DNA of 64,000 bases from Acidimicrobiaceae bacterium (GCA_026713105.1 JAPOPC010000077.1:18503-82502), one strand, 5' to 3'. Positions 1 to 8,874 are shown, counted from the first letter of the stretch. Program-made: numbers and translations. Notes: generated from the sequence alone by a model not told the origin.

Positions 1-1180
1 CTACCTGGACCTGTCCGGCCTCGAAGTCAGCACCGTGAAGGTGGACGACACCGCGGCTGAGTTCTCGCGTGAGGACGCCGAATTGATCGTCCAGCCCACG
101 ACTCCGGTTCCTGCCGGAGTCAGCTTCTCCGTCGAGGTGGCCTACTCGGGAATGCCGGAGCGCATCGACGATCCGGGAGTGCCGTTCTTCGAGATCGGCT
201 GGTTCAACCAGGACGGCGTGATCTTCACCGCCAACGAGCCGTCGGGCTCGATGTCGTGGTTCCCGTCCAGCAACCACCCCACCGACAAGGCCACATTCAC
301 CATCGCCATCACCGTGCCCGAACGCCTGACGGCAGCCTCGAACGGTCTGCTCACGAGCGAGACCGTTGTCGACGGCCGCCGAACGGCGACATGGCAGATG
401 AACGACCCCATGGCCACCTATCTGGCAGCGGTCTACATCGGCGAGTTCGAGCGCCATGAACAGGGGACTCGCGAGGGCCTGCTGATCCGCGACTACATCC
501 CCAGCTCATTGACCGACGAGGAGCGCCAGGCAACCCTCGAAGCCCTGTCTGTCACCCCGGGCGCCATCGAGTTTTTCGAAGAGCTGCTTGGCCCGTATCC
601 GTTCGATGCGTATGGCACGCTCGTGCTGCCGTTTCGCACCGGCTTCGCCATGGAGAACCAGACGCTCTCGCTGCACGGAAACCAGACGCTGAACCCGCTG
701 ATCATCGGTCACGAGCTGGCGCACGCGTGGTTCGGCAATTCGGTGTCGCCGGGGGACTGGAGCGACATCTGGCTCAACGAGGGATTCGCGCACTACCTGG
801 CCTTCCTGTATCTCGCCGACTACGAGGGCAGTGACATCGGCGCGCTGATGGCCGGTGAGCTGCAGGCAGCGCGCGATGCGAATGCAGCGCCTCCCGCCAG
901 CGTCACCGTGCAGCAATTGTTCGACTTCAACTCGGTGTACCGGCGATCCACGTTGACCTTGCATGCGCTGCACCGTCATCTCGGCGACGAGATGTTCTTC
1001 GAGGTCGTGCGGAGCCACTACCAGCAGTCGGCCGGAGACAGCGTAACCACGCGCGAATTCATGGCGATCGTGGCGCAGCTCGGCGGGCCCGAGGCTGTGG
1101 CCCTGCTCGCCTCGTGGCTCTACAGCCCCGAGATGCCGTCGACCCTCGACGACCTCGCTGTCAGCGACTCAGCAGGATGA
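1..1180 (+). CDS. M1 family metallopeptidase (aminopeptidase N type), 5' truncated by window edge
   Basis: The reading frame is open from the first bases of the window, so the true start lies upstream and the protein is partial. Numbering from the GTG at 35, the zinc site HELAH is at residues 226-230 and the third ligand Glu at 249, the HExxH-x18-E spacing of M1 peptidases. A substrate-binding GAMEN-like motif (FAMEN) sits at 204-208 and the upstream part is the beta-rich N-terminal domain. M1 enzymes remove N-terminal residues from peptides with one Zn2+. The C-terminal helical domain is short, as in the bacterial secreted subfamily; any signal peptide is outside the window. It ends in a 20-bp tail-to-tail overlap with the next gene. 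Confidence 0.9.
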   Translation, partial: YLDLSGLEVSTVKVDDTAAEFSREDAELIVQPTTPVPAGVSFSVEVAYSGMPERIDDPGVPFFEIGWFNQDGVIFTANEPSGSMSWFPSSNHPTDKATFTIAITVPERLTAASNGLLTSETVVDGRRTATWQMNDPMATYLAAVYIGEFERHEQGTREGLLIRDYIPSSLTDEERQATLEALSVTPGAIEFFEELLGPYPFDAYGTLVLPFRTGFAMENQTLSLHGNQTLNPLIIGHELAHAWFGNSVSPGDWSDIWLNEGFAHYLAFLYLADYEGSDIGALMAGELQAARDANAAPPASVTVQQLFDFNSVYRRSTLTLHALHRHLGDEMFFEVVRSHYQQSAGDSVTTREFMAIVAQLGGPEAVALLASWLYSPEMPSTLDDLAVSDSAG

Positions 1181-2054
1181 CCCCGCGGTCCACTGCGGGG
1201 CCGCCTTCGGCATTGAGCACGTCGAAGCGCACCGCTTCGGTGACGTCGTCGTGATCGTTCACCGGGATCGTGTCCCAGACGCGCACCGTGATCGTCGACG
1301 GCATGAGCACCATGGCTCGGAATCGGCAGACGATGCGGCGGACTCTCGCTGGATCGCCGCCGGCTACGGCGTCGACGACGGCTGAAACGCCGAGCGCCAA
1401 GGTGGCGGTTCCGTGCAGGATGATGCCGGGCAGCCCTGCTTTCTCGGCAACAGCCGCGTCGGTGTGGATCGGATTCCAGATGCGAGCGCACTCGGTGTAG
1501 GTGTGCGCTGCGCCGTGCGCGACGGGCACCGGAATCTCGGCCATCGGCTCAACGGGCAGCTCGCCGAAATCCGGTTCGGCTGGCGCATCGAGATCGGGCC
1601 GGTTCTCGCCTGCTGTCTCGACGTTGAGAAACATCCCGCCTTGGTAGGTCGTGGCGACCGGATTGCCGTCTGCGTCGACGGTGTCGATCCGCATGGTCTG
1701 GAAGGTGCCGGGCTTGCGCTGCTCAACCCCGGTGTAGGTGACCTTGGTCGACAAGTGGTCGCCCGGGCGCACGAGCCGGTGCACCGTCAGGTCGTGCGTC
1801 GCGTGCACCGAACGTCGGACCTCATCGGGTGTGATGCCCCAGCGATCAGAGATGTCCCGACCCGCGACGATCACGGGCCACTCCGGGCACACCGCAAACA
1901 TGGGGTGCGCCACCACACCGTCATCGGCGAGCGTGTCGAAGTAGCAGTCGTGTGTGTCGCCGAGCGACGCTGCGTACGCCATCGTCCAGCGCTCGTCCAC
2001 GTCGTGGGTAATGGGCCCGATCGTCTCGCCCACCATGTCCGTCGGTACTGGCAT
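1161..2054 (-). CDS. MaoC-like dehydratase, double hot-dog fold
   Basis: The 297-residue product has two hot-dog halves. The C-terminal half carries the hydratase-2 signature, NPIHTD followed by the G-x-P-G-I-I-L-H-G block, which supplies the Asp/His dyad that hydrates 2-enoyl-CoA. The N-terminal half resembles the MaoC_N/FAS1-type domain (GVVAHPMF). Enzymes of this layout act on acyl-CoA in beta-oxidation-like or polyketide-like pathways; the substrate cannot be told. I chose the ATG at 2054 because GGGGG lies 8 nt upstream; an in-frame start 42 nt earlier is possible. It stands alone, converging with the peptidase gene. Confidence 0.85.
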   Translation of the reverse strand: MPVPTDMVGETIGPITHDVDERWTMAYAASLGDTHDCYFDTLADDGVVAHPMFAVCPEWPVIVAGRDISDRWGITPDEVRRSVHATHDLTVHRLVRPGDHLSTKVTYTGVEQRKPGTFQTMRIDTVDADGNPVATTYQGGMFLNVETAGENRPDLDAPAEPDFGELPVEPMAEIPVPVAHGAAHTYTECARIWNPIHTDAAVAEKAGLPGIILHGTATLALGVSAVVDAVAGGDPARVRRIVCRFRAMVLMPSTITVRVWDTIPVNDHDDVTEAVRFDVLNAEGGPAVDRGVILLSR

Positions 2055-2138
2055 CGTGTCAACCCCCGCTGTCTGCGGGATCGAGCGTAGTGACACCGCG
2101 AAGTCCCGTCCGAAGGTGATTCGGAGGGATCGGCGGCT

Positions 2139-2309
2139 CTAGTAGCTGCAGGGCGGGCGCTTGATGGCGGTCAGCACCTTCAGCACACGCCGGTAGTCCT
2201 CGCTGGGCTGCGGGGGTCGTGTGCAGATGGGTTGCCCGTCAATCTGGCGCCGCCGCGCAATCCGCTGCCGCCGGATTTCGGCGTGTCCTGGGATCGTTGT
2301 GCGGGCCAT
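2139..2309 (-). CDS. possible small basic protein (56 aa), unrecognised
   Basis: A 56-residue Arg-rich frame lies on the minus strand in the 385-bp gap before the acyltransferase. It begins MARTTIPGHAEIRR and ends PPCSY. No domain is recognised and no clear ribosome-binding site is seen. It may be a real small actinobacterial protein or chance coding in GC-rich DNA. The rest of the gap (2055-2439) holds nothing else I can identify. Confidence 0.25.
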   Translation of the reverse strand: MARTTIPGHAEIRRQRIARRRQIDGQPICTRPPQPSEDYRRVLKVLTAIKRPPCSY

Positions 2310-2439
2310 GTGCTCACGGTATGCCCGGCAGGTTCGGAAGTGTGAGCGCGCGGCGCAGCGTGTCCCCAGGAGTCCGATTCCGCAAGTTGGTCGTCGCGAT
2401 GTCATCGCGGAACGCCAGAATCACCGTGTGGCAAAGCGG

Positions 2440-3174
2440 GTGAGCAGATGGCAGCTGCGCGGTCCGGGAGGATTGCTGGCCGACGACGGCCTGGCTGGAT
2501 TGACGGCGTGGCGGGCGACACGCGGTCTCATACGCATCCTGCTGTTTCGTGTCTACCGACTGCGCGCCACCGATCAGGAGCGCCTGCGGGAGAGCGGCCC
2601 GTTGATCTATGCGCCCGTTCACCGCAGCCACCTCGACGGCCCGCTCATCGGGGGCCTCACCCAGCGCCGCGTTCGCTACCTCGGCAAGGAGGAGCTCTTT
2701 CATCCCAAGCCGCTCGGCTGGTTCATGCGCTCGATCGGCACGTTTCCGGTGCGACGCGGCGAGGCCGACCTCGACGCGATGCGTGCGGCGCTGGGCTTGC
2801 TGCAGGGCGGGGCAGCAATGCTGGTCTTCCCGGAAGGGACACGGCAGCCCTCCGATGAGATCGGCACCGTCTTCGACGGCACGGCATGGCTGTCCGCGAA
2901 GTCGGGAGCACCCGTGCTACCGGTGGGCATCGCCGGTACACGCGAGGCGATGCCCAGCGGCGCGAAGTTCCCGAAGCGGACGCAGGTCGCGATCGTGGTG
3001 GGGGAGCCACTCGCTGCGCCGACCGGACCGGACGGCGGGCGTGCCAGGCGGCCGGACATGACGGCGTGGACGGCAACGCTGCGAGCCGCGCTCGAGGACT
3101 GCCAGCGGCGCGCACGTGCGCTGGCGAACCAGCCGGGCCGTGCCCGCACGCCCATGCGCGACCTGGTGCCGTGA
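2440..3174 (+). CDS. 1-acyl-glycerol-3-phosphate acyltransferase-like protein (PlsC family)
   Basis: The roughly 244-residue product has the acyltransferase block I, HRSHLD (H-x4-D), and block III, FPEGTR, in the usual order and spacing. PlsC-family enzymes move an acyl chain from acyl-CoA or acyl-ACP to a lysophospholipid or similar acceptor at the membrane. The start is uncertain: GTG at 2440 or GTG at 2428, neither with a strong ribosome-binding site; the frame stays open further upstream but that part does not look like the family. The stop overlaps the next start by four bases (GTGA), so it is translationally coupled to the CoA-transferase genes. Confidence 0.85.
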   Translation: MSRWQLRGPGGLLADDGLAGLTAWRATRGLIRILLFRVYRLRATDQERLRESGPLIYAPVHRSHLDGPLIGGLTQRRVRYLGKEELFHPKPLGWFMRSIGTFPVRRGEADLDAMRAALGLLQGGAAMLVFPEGTRQPSDEIGTVFDGTAWLSAKSGAPVLPVGIAGTREAMPSGAKFPKRTQVAIVVGEPLAAPTGPDGGRARRPDMTAWTATLRAALEDCQRRARALANQPGRARTPMRDLVP

Positions 3175-4448
3175 TCGGGCCGGATCACCGTTCGCCGGTG
3201 TGGCCCAAGCCCGAGCCGGGCGCACTGGCCGGCATCCGCATCTGTGATTTCACCGGACAGCTTGCGGGCGCTGGCGCCACCAAGATCCTGGCGGCTCTCG
3301 GCGCGGAGGTGATCCGCATCGAAGACCCGGTCAGGCAGGGCCGCTGGGACATCCTGCGGGGCACCCAGCCGTTCGTGGGCGAGCACCGCGGCATCGAAGC
3401 CGGTGGCTCGTACAACAATCACAACGCGGGCAAGCTCGGCATCACGCTCAACCTGCGGGACGAACGGGCGAAGGATCTGCTCCGCGACCTCATCGCCGCC
3501 AGCGATGCAGTCACCGAGAACTTCGCAGCCGGCGTGATGGAGCGTTTGGGGATCGGCTACGAGGCGCAACGGCAGATCAAGCCCGACATCGTGTACGTGT
3601 CGAACTGCGGCTTCGGCGCTGATGGCCCCTATGCCAGCTTTCGCTCCTGGGGTCCGATCGCGCAGGCGGTGTCCGGTCTGACCTTCCAGTCGGGACTGCC
3701 TGATCTGCCGCCGGCAGGGTGGGGCTACTCGTTCATGGACCACACGGGTGCGTATTACATGGCGATCGCCATCCTGATGGCGCTGTATCACCGCAAGCGG
3801 ACCGGCGAAGGCCAGTGGGTTGACCTGGCCTGCATCGAGGCAGCAGGCACGCTGCACGGCGCAGCCTCGCTCGACTTCACGGTGAACGGCCGCCCGGCCC
3901 GGCGAAGCGGCATGCCCAACAGCAACCGGTCCCAATCGCCGGCGATGGCGCCGCACGGCATCTTCGCCTGCGAGGGCAGCGACGAGTGGGTCGCGATTGC
4001 CGTCCGTGACGACGAGGACTGGCAGCGCTTCGCAGACGAGGTCGGCGAACCCTGGGCCGGCGACGAGCGCTGGCGGCGTCTTGCCGGTCGCCTGGCATAC
4101 GAAGACGAGCTGGAGCGACTGATCGGCGGGGGGACTGCGAAGCACGACAAGCACACGGTGAGGCGCCGGCTCGTCGAAGCGGGCGTGCCCGCTGCACCGG
4201 TGCTGCGCCCCAGCGAACGCATCGACAGCGATCCCCGAACCAAGGACTGGGGTCTGTGGGTCACGGTGCCCCACAGCGCGGTGGGCGACACCCGGGTCGA
4301 GGGTCTGCCCGTCCGGCTGTCGGAGACCGACTGGGCGATCGGGCGCGGTGCCGCGTGTCTGGGCGAGGACAACCAGTACGTGTTCGGCGATGTACTCGGA
4401 CGCAGTCACGATGAGATTGCCGAGCTCGAAGCCGCCGGGGTCATCTGA
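3171..4448 (+). CDS. CaiB/BaiF family III CoA-transferase, first of pair
   Basis: The 425-residue product has the family N-terminus (GIRICDFTGQLAGAGATK, then LGAEVIRIE), the NKLG-like stretch and the Y-V-S-N-C-G-F-G block, and a central Asp in FMDHTGA where family III enzymes carry the catalytic aspartate that forms the acyl-anhydride. These enzymes move CoA between carboxylic acids. The GTG start at 3171 overlaps the acyltransferase stop by four bases and the TGA stop shares one base with the next ATG. Tandem CaiB-type genes often encode partner subunits or successive-step transferases; the acid substrate cannot be inferred. Confidence 0.9.
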   Translation: MIGPDHRSPVWPKPEPGALAGIRICDFTGQLAGAGATKILAALGAEVIRIEDPVRQGRWDILRGTQPFVGEHRGIEAGGSYNNHNAGKLGITLNLRDERAKDLLRDLIAASDAVTENFAAGVMERLGIGYEAQRQIKPDIVYVSNCGFGADGPYASFRSWGPIAQAVSGLTFQSGLPDLPPAGWGYSFMDHTGAYYMAIAILMALYHRKRTGEGQWVDLACIEAAGTLHGAASLDFTVNGRPARRSGMPNSNRSQSPAMAPHGIFACEGSDEWVAIAVRDDEDWQRFADEVGEPWAGDERWRRLAGRLAYEDELERLIGGGTAKHDKHTVRRRLVEAGVPAAPVLRPSERIDSDPRTKDWGLWVTVPHSAVGDTRVEGLPVRLSETDWAIGRGAACLGEDNQYVFGDVLGRSHDEIAELEAAGVI

Positions 4449-5716
4449 TGGCCCCGCCGAATCGCCGCCCCCTCGACGGGATCCGGGTCATCGAGCTGAC
4501 GTCGGAACGATGTGCGCTCGCGGGGAAGCTGCTCGCCGACATGGGCGCAGATGTGATTGTGGTCGAGCCACCCGGCGGTTCGCCGATGCGTGCCTACGAG
4601 CCATTCGCTGGCGATGAGCCTGATCGGGAACAGGCGCTGTGGTGGTGGCACTACAACACCTCGAAGCGCTCGGTCGTGGCCGACTTGGACCAGACCGACG
4701 GAGCGGATGACTTCCGGCGCCTAGTGAGCACATCCGACGTCGTGATCGAAGCCGAGCCGCTCGGCCGCCTTGCGGCGCTCGGACTCGACTGGAGCCAGCT
4801 CGGCAGAGCTGCTCCGAGTACGACAGCCGATGCGGCCCGACCGTCGGCCGAAGCGAGCCGCCGCAACGAACGCCTCATCTGGGTGTCGATCACGCACAAC
4901 GGGCGCGAGCGCCCCGATCCGCCGGCGACCGATCTCACAGTCCTGGCCGAGGGTGGTCCCGCGTGGTCGTGCGGCTACGACGATCACACCGTCCCGCCGG
5001 TTCGGGGCGGCGGGAACCAAGGCCTGCAGATGGCCTGCCATTACGCCGTGGCGACGCTGATGGCAGCGCTGTGGTGGCGGGAAGACTCGGGCCGAGGGCA
5101 GCTGATCGATGTCTCGATGCTTGCCGCCGCAAACCTGACTTGTGAGTTTGCGACCTACTTCTGGCTGAACCAGCAGGTCGATGTGCAGCGCCAGACTGGC
5201 CGCCACGCTCTTCCGCAGATCTCCGATCCCACGCAGGTGCGCTGCGCGGACGGCCGCTGGCTCAACACCGGGGTGCCGCCCCGCCGCGGACCGGAGTTCG
5301 CGGCGCTGGCCGGCTGGGTCGACGAGCTCGGTCTCACCGACGAGTGTCCGTACTCCGAACTGCTGAAGTTGGGCGAGGAATACGAGCAGATCGACATCCT
5401 GCACCTCGACGCCGACCCGCTCGGTGCCGAGGTGTTTGGCGCTGGGCGAGACACCGTCAACTTCCTGGCCGAACGGCTCGGCGCGCACGAGCTCTTCGTG
5501 GGACTGCAGTCGATCGGGCTCGCCTGCGGCATCGTGTATTCACCCGAGGAGATGCTGGCCGACCAGCATTTCGAGGCCCGCGGCTTCCCCGTTGAGATCG
5601 ACCACGATGGCACCCCGGTGACCTACCCGGGGGCTCCCTACAAGTTCTCTGCCACACCGTGGCACGCCACCAGAGCGCCTCGGCTGGGCGAGCACCAAGA
5701 CTTGCTCGCCGACTGA
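4448..5716 (+). CDS. CaiB/BaiF family III CoA-transferase, second of pair
   Basis: The 422-residue product opens with the family signature (PLDGIRVIELTSER, MGADVIVVEPPGG) and ends with the usual C-terminal lobe (GAPYKFSATPW). It is clearly diverged from the preceding gene product, so the pair is an old duplication. The position where family III enzymes carry the catalytic Asp is not obvious (GNQGLQMACHYAVATLMAALWW), so this may be a non-catalytic partner subunit of the upstream transferase. Start and previous stop overlap as TGATG. Confidence 0.85.
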   Translation: MAPPNRRPLDGIRVIELTSERCALAGKLLADMGADVIVVEPPGGSPMRAYEPFAGDEPDREQALWWWHYNTSKRSVVADLDQTDGADDFRRLVSTSDVVIEAEPLGRLAALGLDWSQLGRAAPSTTADAARPSAEASRRNERLIWVSITHNGRERPDPPATDLTVLAEGGPAWSCGYDDHTVPPVRGGGNQGLQMACHYAVATLMAALWWREDSGRGQLIDVSMLAAANLTCEFATYFWLNQQVDVQRQTGRHALPQISDPTQVRCADGRWLNTGVPPRRGPEFAALAGWVDELGLTDECPYSELLKLGEEYEQIDILHLDADPLGAEVFGAGRDTVNFLAERLGAHELFVGLQSIGLACGIVYSPEEMLADQHFEARGFPVEIDHDGTPVTYPGAPYKFSATPWHATRAPRLGEHQDLLAD

Positions 5717-5723
5717 GTGCTGC

Positions 5724-5746
5724 GCCGCTGGATTCCGTCCGGCGGC
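5724..5746. terminator. stem-loop between convergent genes
   Basis: A nine-base-pair stem with one G-U wobble (arms GCCGCTGGA and TCCGGCGGC) and a five-base loop lies just after the CoA-transferase stop and before the converging SCO6745-family stop. There is no T-run, as is common for actinobacterial terminators. It could serve both strands. Confidence 0.45.
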
Positions 5747-5769
5747 GTCGAATTCGCAGTGCCGCTGGG

Positions 5770-6513
5770 CTATTCGTCGGGATTGTGGAAGCGGCCCGCT
5801 TTGGCCAGCTCGCGCACCTCGGCGCGCTCGTCCGGTGTCAGGCACTCGAAGTCGGGCGCATGGAGCTTGTCGGTGAGCGCTTCGATCTCCTCGCGAGCAT
5901 CAGCGAGATGGCTGACATCGGGAAACGGCTTCTTCCAGCCGAAGAAGTCGGCATTCCACTCGCCGGCCGGTCCCGACAGAATTGCTTCGAGCGGTCCCAT
6001 GCCCAGCGCCTGCACGGCGACGGCATGCCGGCCGAAACGCAGCTCCCGCATGATCTGGGCCATGAAGAATGCGTGCGCCGGGCCGGGTTCGCCAGGCCGG
6101 GGCAAGTCTCGCCAGCCGACAAACGTCGGCGCGCCCTGGGGGGCAGCGGAGTCCACGACGCGCTCCAGCAGTTCGCCCAGTCGCTCAGCACCGTCCATGC
6201 CAGCGAGTCGTTTTTTGCCGTACTCGGCGCAGATGTCAGCCCAGATCAGCGCCCCTTGCGACGGGTTCATGACCGCACGGCCTTCTTCGACCATCGAGCG
6301 CATCTTGTCCGGAGCCCAGAAGAAGGCGGCACCGACGACGTTGTCGACCGGGCATTCGCCCAGCACGCCCAACCGCCCGGTGGCGTACGCCCCGAAGCCC
6401 TCTGCCATGCCGCGTTGGGCTGCCTTTTCCAGCGTGGACGGGTCCATCAGCCAGTCCATTGCCAGCATTCCCACTGAGCCGCGCATGCTGCGCGCAACTG
6501 CCGTCGTCTCCAT
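5770..6513 (-). CDS. SCO6745 family protein (SalK-like)
   Basis: The 247-residue product fits the actinobacterial SCO6745 family: a helical protein with the segment YATGRLGVLGECPVDNVVGA followed by the FFWAPDKMRSMVEEG region. Family members are often annotated as helix-turn-helix-like or SalK-like, but their biochemical role is not established. The ATG at 6513 has AGGAG about nine bases upstream, a good ribosome-binding site. It diverges from the oxidoreductase gene at 6706. Confidence 0.75.
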   Translation of the reverse strand: METTAVARSMRGSVGMLAMDWLMDPSTLEKAAQRGMAEGFGAYATGRLGVLGECPVDNVVGAAFFWAPDKMRSMVEEGRAVMNPSQGALIWADICAEYGKKRLAGMDGAERLGELLERVVDSAAPQGAPTFVGWRDLPRPGEPGPAHAFFMAQIMRELRFGRHAVAVQALGMGPLEAILSGPAGEWNADFFGWKKPFPDVSHLADAREEIEALTDKLHAPDFECLTPDERAEVRELAKAGRFHNPDE

Positions 6514-6705
6514 GACCGAACTCTCCTGATTCGACTCGGCCTGACGCTAACCGCCTGCCCCGTCATCGTGCATTGGTCGCTGTTGCCGTGTGGCTGGGAG
6601 ATGGCTCGTGTCGTCCGCCGCGACCGCACGGCCACGGCGGGTCGAGAATCTGCCTAACATTAGATTTTGGCCGCGCCAGGGGCGGTCAGATCCAGGGGGC
6701 ACGTC

Positions 6706-7818
6706 ATGCACGTCGGTTATTCGGCCGTTTTCCAGAACCCAGAGAATGCGCTCTCGGACCGAGAGGTCTGGGACCAGGAGATCCGCATGGTCGAGGAGGC
6801 CGAGGATCTCGGCTTCGACTCGATCTGGACGGTGGAGCACCACTTCACCGACTACACGATGTGCCCCGATCCGGTGCAGTTCCTGACGTGGGTCGCCGGC
6901 AAGACAAACCTGCAGCTCGGCACTGCGGTCATCGTGCTGCCGTGGCACGACCCGATGCGTGTCGCCGAGCAGGTGACCATGCTCGACAACCTCTCCGACG
7001 GCCGGCTCATCCTGGGCATCGGCCGGGGTCTCGCCCGCATCGAGTACGAGGGCTTCCGGGTGGACATGAACTCCAGCCGGGAGCGCTTCCTGGAGTACGC
7101 GAAGATGCTCATCGAGGGCCTCGAGCAGGGCTATGTCGAACACGACGGCGAGTTCGTGCAACAGCCCCGCCGCGAGATTCGCCCCCGGCCCGAGCATTCC
7201 TTCAAAGGGCGCACGTATGCCGCTGCGGTGTCGCCGGAGGGAATGCCGCTCATGGCGCAGCTCGGCATCGGTCTGCTGGTGATCCCCCAGAAGCCCTGGG
7301 AGATTGTGGAGTCCGACTTTGCCGCTTACCACGGCGAGTGGGTCAAGCACCACACCGCCCCTCCGCCCCCTCCGCTGTCGGGCGGCTTCTGCTGGGTGGA
7401 CACCAATGCAGATCGCGCCGAAGAGAAGGCAATGGAGCACATCGGCAACTACTACGGCACGGTCATGAAGCACTACGAGTTCGGGCCGAAGCGGCCGCAT
7501 GAAGGCGTCAAGGGCTACGAGTTCTACGAGGGCATCTCCAAGTACATCGACCGTCACGGCGCTCGCGGCGCCGCCGAGGATTTCACCCGCCTCATGCCCT
7601 ACGGCACGCCCGACCAGGTGCTCGAGAAGCTCCAGGTCATCAGGGAGAAGATCGGCATGGCGGCGTTCTTCCCGAACCTCTGCTTCGCCGGCATGAACTG
7701 GACCGAGGCGCGTCGCAACCGCGACCTGTTCGCCACCGAGGTGCTGCCCGTGCTCAAGGAATGGGACGCCCCGCCGGTCGGTCTCGCCGCAACCGAACTC
7801 GCCAGCGCTGCCGCCTAG
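6706..7818 (+). CDS. LLM-class flavin-dependent oxidoreductase
   Basis: The 370-residue TIM-barrel protein has the bacterial-luciferase fold signatures: VEEAEDLGFDSIWTVEHH near the N-terminus, the LQLGTAVIVLPWHDP strand and the MLDNLSDGRLILGIGRG flavin/F420-binding region. In Actinobacteria many of these use F420 or FMN to oxidise or mono-oxygenate small substrates; the substrate is unknown. I chose ATG 6706 because AGGGGG lies just upstream; an in-frame extension of 13 residues is less likely. An AT-rich patch at 6657-6668 may hold its promoter. Confidence 0.85.
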   Translation: MHVGYSAVFQNPENALSDREVWDQEIRMVEEAEDLGFDSIWTVEHHFTDYTMCPDPVQFLTWVAGKTNLQLGTAVIVLPWHDPMRVAEQVTMLDNLSDGRLILGIGRGLARIEYEGFRVDMNSSRERFLEYAKMLIEGLEQGYVEHDGEFVQQPRREIRPRPEHSFKGRTYAAAVSPEGMPLMAQLGIGLLVIPQKPWEIVESDFAAYHGEWVKHHTAPPPPPLSGGFCWVDTNADRAEEKAMEHIGNYYGTVMKHYEFGPKRPHEGVKGYEFYEGISKYIDRHGARGAAEDFTRLMPYGTPDQVLEKLQVIREKIGMAAFFPNLCFAGMNWTEARRNRDLFATEVLPVLKEWDAPPVGLAATELASAAA

Positions 7819-7866
7819 CGATCACTGCCAGCGTCGCGTGCCCGTCCAGCACCGTCGGCGCTAACT

Positions 7867-7954
7867 GAGCACCGAGAATCGAAGCGCACGGTTTCGGCGA
7901 CCAGTTATGACATATATCTTTTCAGCCGCCGGGTGCTCAACATGTATGTCATAA
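7867..7954. repeat. 88-bp repeat, copy 1, with 13-24-13 inverted repeat
   Basis: This is the first of two nearly identical 88-bp units placed 186 bp apart. Inside it, arm TTATGACATATAT (7905-7917) faces arm ATGTATGTCATAA (7942-7954) across 24 bases, with one mismatch. Each arm also contains TATGWCATA, itself a 9-bp palindrome. No coding sense is apparent. Confidence 0.85.
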
Positions 7955-8052
7955 ATGGACGTCGGGCAGAATGTCCCGCCCTGATCGAGCAGGCAGTCGC
8001 CTCGCTGCGATGATCGCTAGACGACACGGCCGGTCCTGTCCCGGCGTGCACG

Positions 8053-8140
8053 GAGCACCGAGAGTCGAAGCGCACGGTTTCGGCGCACAGTTATGACATA
8101 CATCTTTTGCGCCGTGCCACGCTCTACATGTATGTCATAA
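8053..8140. repeat. 88-bp repeat, copy 2, with perfect 13-24-13 inverted repeat
   Basis: This is the second copy of the 88-bp unit. Arms TTATGACATACAT (8091-8103) and ATGTATGTCATAA (8128-8140) are perfect inverse complements across a 24-base spacer of the same length as in copy 1 although the spacer sequence differs. It lies directly downstream of the truncated PIN-toxin remnant. Between the two copies (7955-8052) I see nothing else. Confidence 0.85.
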
Positions 8141-8160
8141 GTTGCCGTGACCGCAGTCGT

Positions 8161-8325
8161 CGGGCCCTGCTCGCCGAAGTCGAACAGGCGGAGACCCATT
8201 GCGAGGGCGGCGGAGTTCATGCGCTGGTCGTATAAGGCCAGTTCGATGCTGGGGCCGTGGCGGTGCAGGTAGTCGCGGGTCGCGATATGAAGCGCATTCA
8301 GCGTGCGGATCGTCGGGGCGAGTTC
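8161..8325 (-). pseudogene. C-terminal remnant of a VapC-type PIN toxin
   Basis: Reading through from 8325 on the minus strand gives the typical last third of a PIN-domain RNase: AELAPTIRTLNALHIATRDYL followed by LALYDQRMNSAALAMGLRL, which matches the family's (R-T-L-D-A-L-H-L-A) and (T-Y-D-x-R-M) blocks. The first 80 or so residues, with the first catalytic acidic residues, are missing, and the frame begins directly at the antitoxin stop with no room for them. The toxin is therefore a deletion product and should be inactive. In-frame sequence continues into the adjacent 88-bp repeat. Confidence 0.6.
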
Positions 8326-8608
8326 AGCGGTCGCCTCGGTCGCGGTCCAGTTGCTGGAGAATCTCGCTCAATGGTGCGATCGGCTCAGGTTTGGGTGGCG
8401 CACCCGTAGTGACATGCGAGGGCGGCGCCAAGATGCCTGTTCGCATGAGTTCGGCCAGATGCGCGTCCGCGACTGCCGCGCTGCGGGCAGGTGCTGGCGG
8501 CCCGATCTCCGCGACGACGCGGTCGCGGTCTGTGACCAGGATGGTCTCGTCGGCGGCTGCGAGGCGCACGTACTCGCTCAGTTTGCTGTTCAGCACCTTG
8601 ATGCCCAC
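8324..8608 (-). CDS. Phd/YefM-type antitoxin, orphaned
   Basis: The 94-residue product begins VGIKVLNSKLSEYVRLAAADETILVTDR, the standard Phd/YefM N-terminus that folds as the DNA-binding half of type II antitoxins, followed by a disordered C-terminal toxin-binding tail. The GTG at 8608 is chosen because AAGAGAT precedes it. Such antitoxins normally neutralise VapC- or Doc-type toxins and repress their own promoter. Here the partner toxin downstream is truncated, so the gene is probably an orphan. Confidence 0.7.
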   Translation of the reverse strand: MGIKVLNSKLSEYVRLAAADETILVTDRDRVVAEIGPPAPARSAAVADAHLAELMRTGILAPPSHVTTGAPPKPEPIAPLSEILQQLDRDRGDR

Positions 8609-8857
8609 TGATCTCTTGCAAGCCAGCGTAGGCACGGGGTAGCGACAAGTAGCCACTGTGCAGCTCCGACGGCATCGCAGGCTTGTCAGACAAGAGATGT
8701 CGAATGTGCATTGAGCATGTAGTGAGTTGCACGTTTGTATCCCTTGAACGGCGCCACTACGATTCGCCGCCGATGCTGGCCGCGCTGAACCGGGAACGCA
8801 CAGTGATGCAGCCCAGCGTCTCGGCGCGTTCGGGCAACGTCGGCGCGCGACCGGTTA

Positions 8858-8874
8858 CCCCCCCCCCCCCCCCC
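8858..8874. repeat. 17-base poly-C tract
   Basis: Seventeen consecutive C residues follow a short context (ACGTCGGCGCGCGACCGGT) that is repeated imperfectly before the second tract at 8997. Confidence 0.9.

Noticed and set aside
2700..4409. 569-codon minus-strand frame
   Set aside because: It is antisense to the acyltransferase and CoA-transferase genes and has no recognisable domain.
4448..5716. Possible frameshift in the second CoA transferase because the catalytic Asp is not evident
   Set aside because: The frame is continuous at family length with good N- and C-terminal motifs; a non-catalytic partner is the simpler view.
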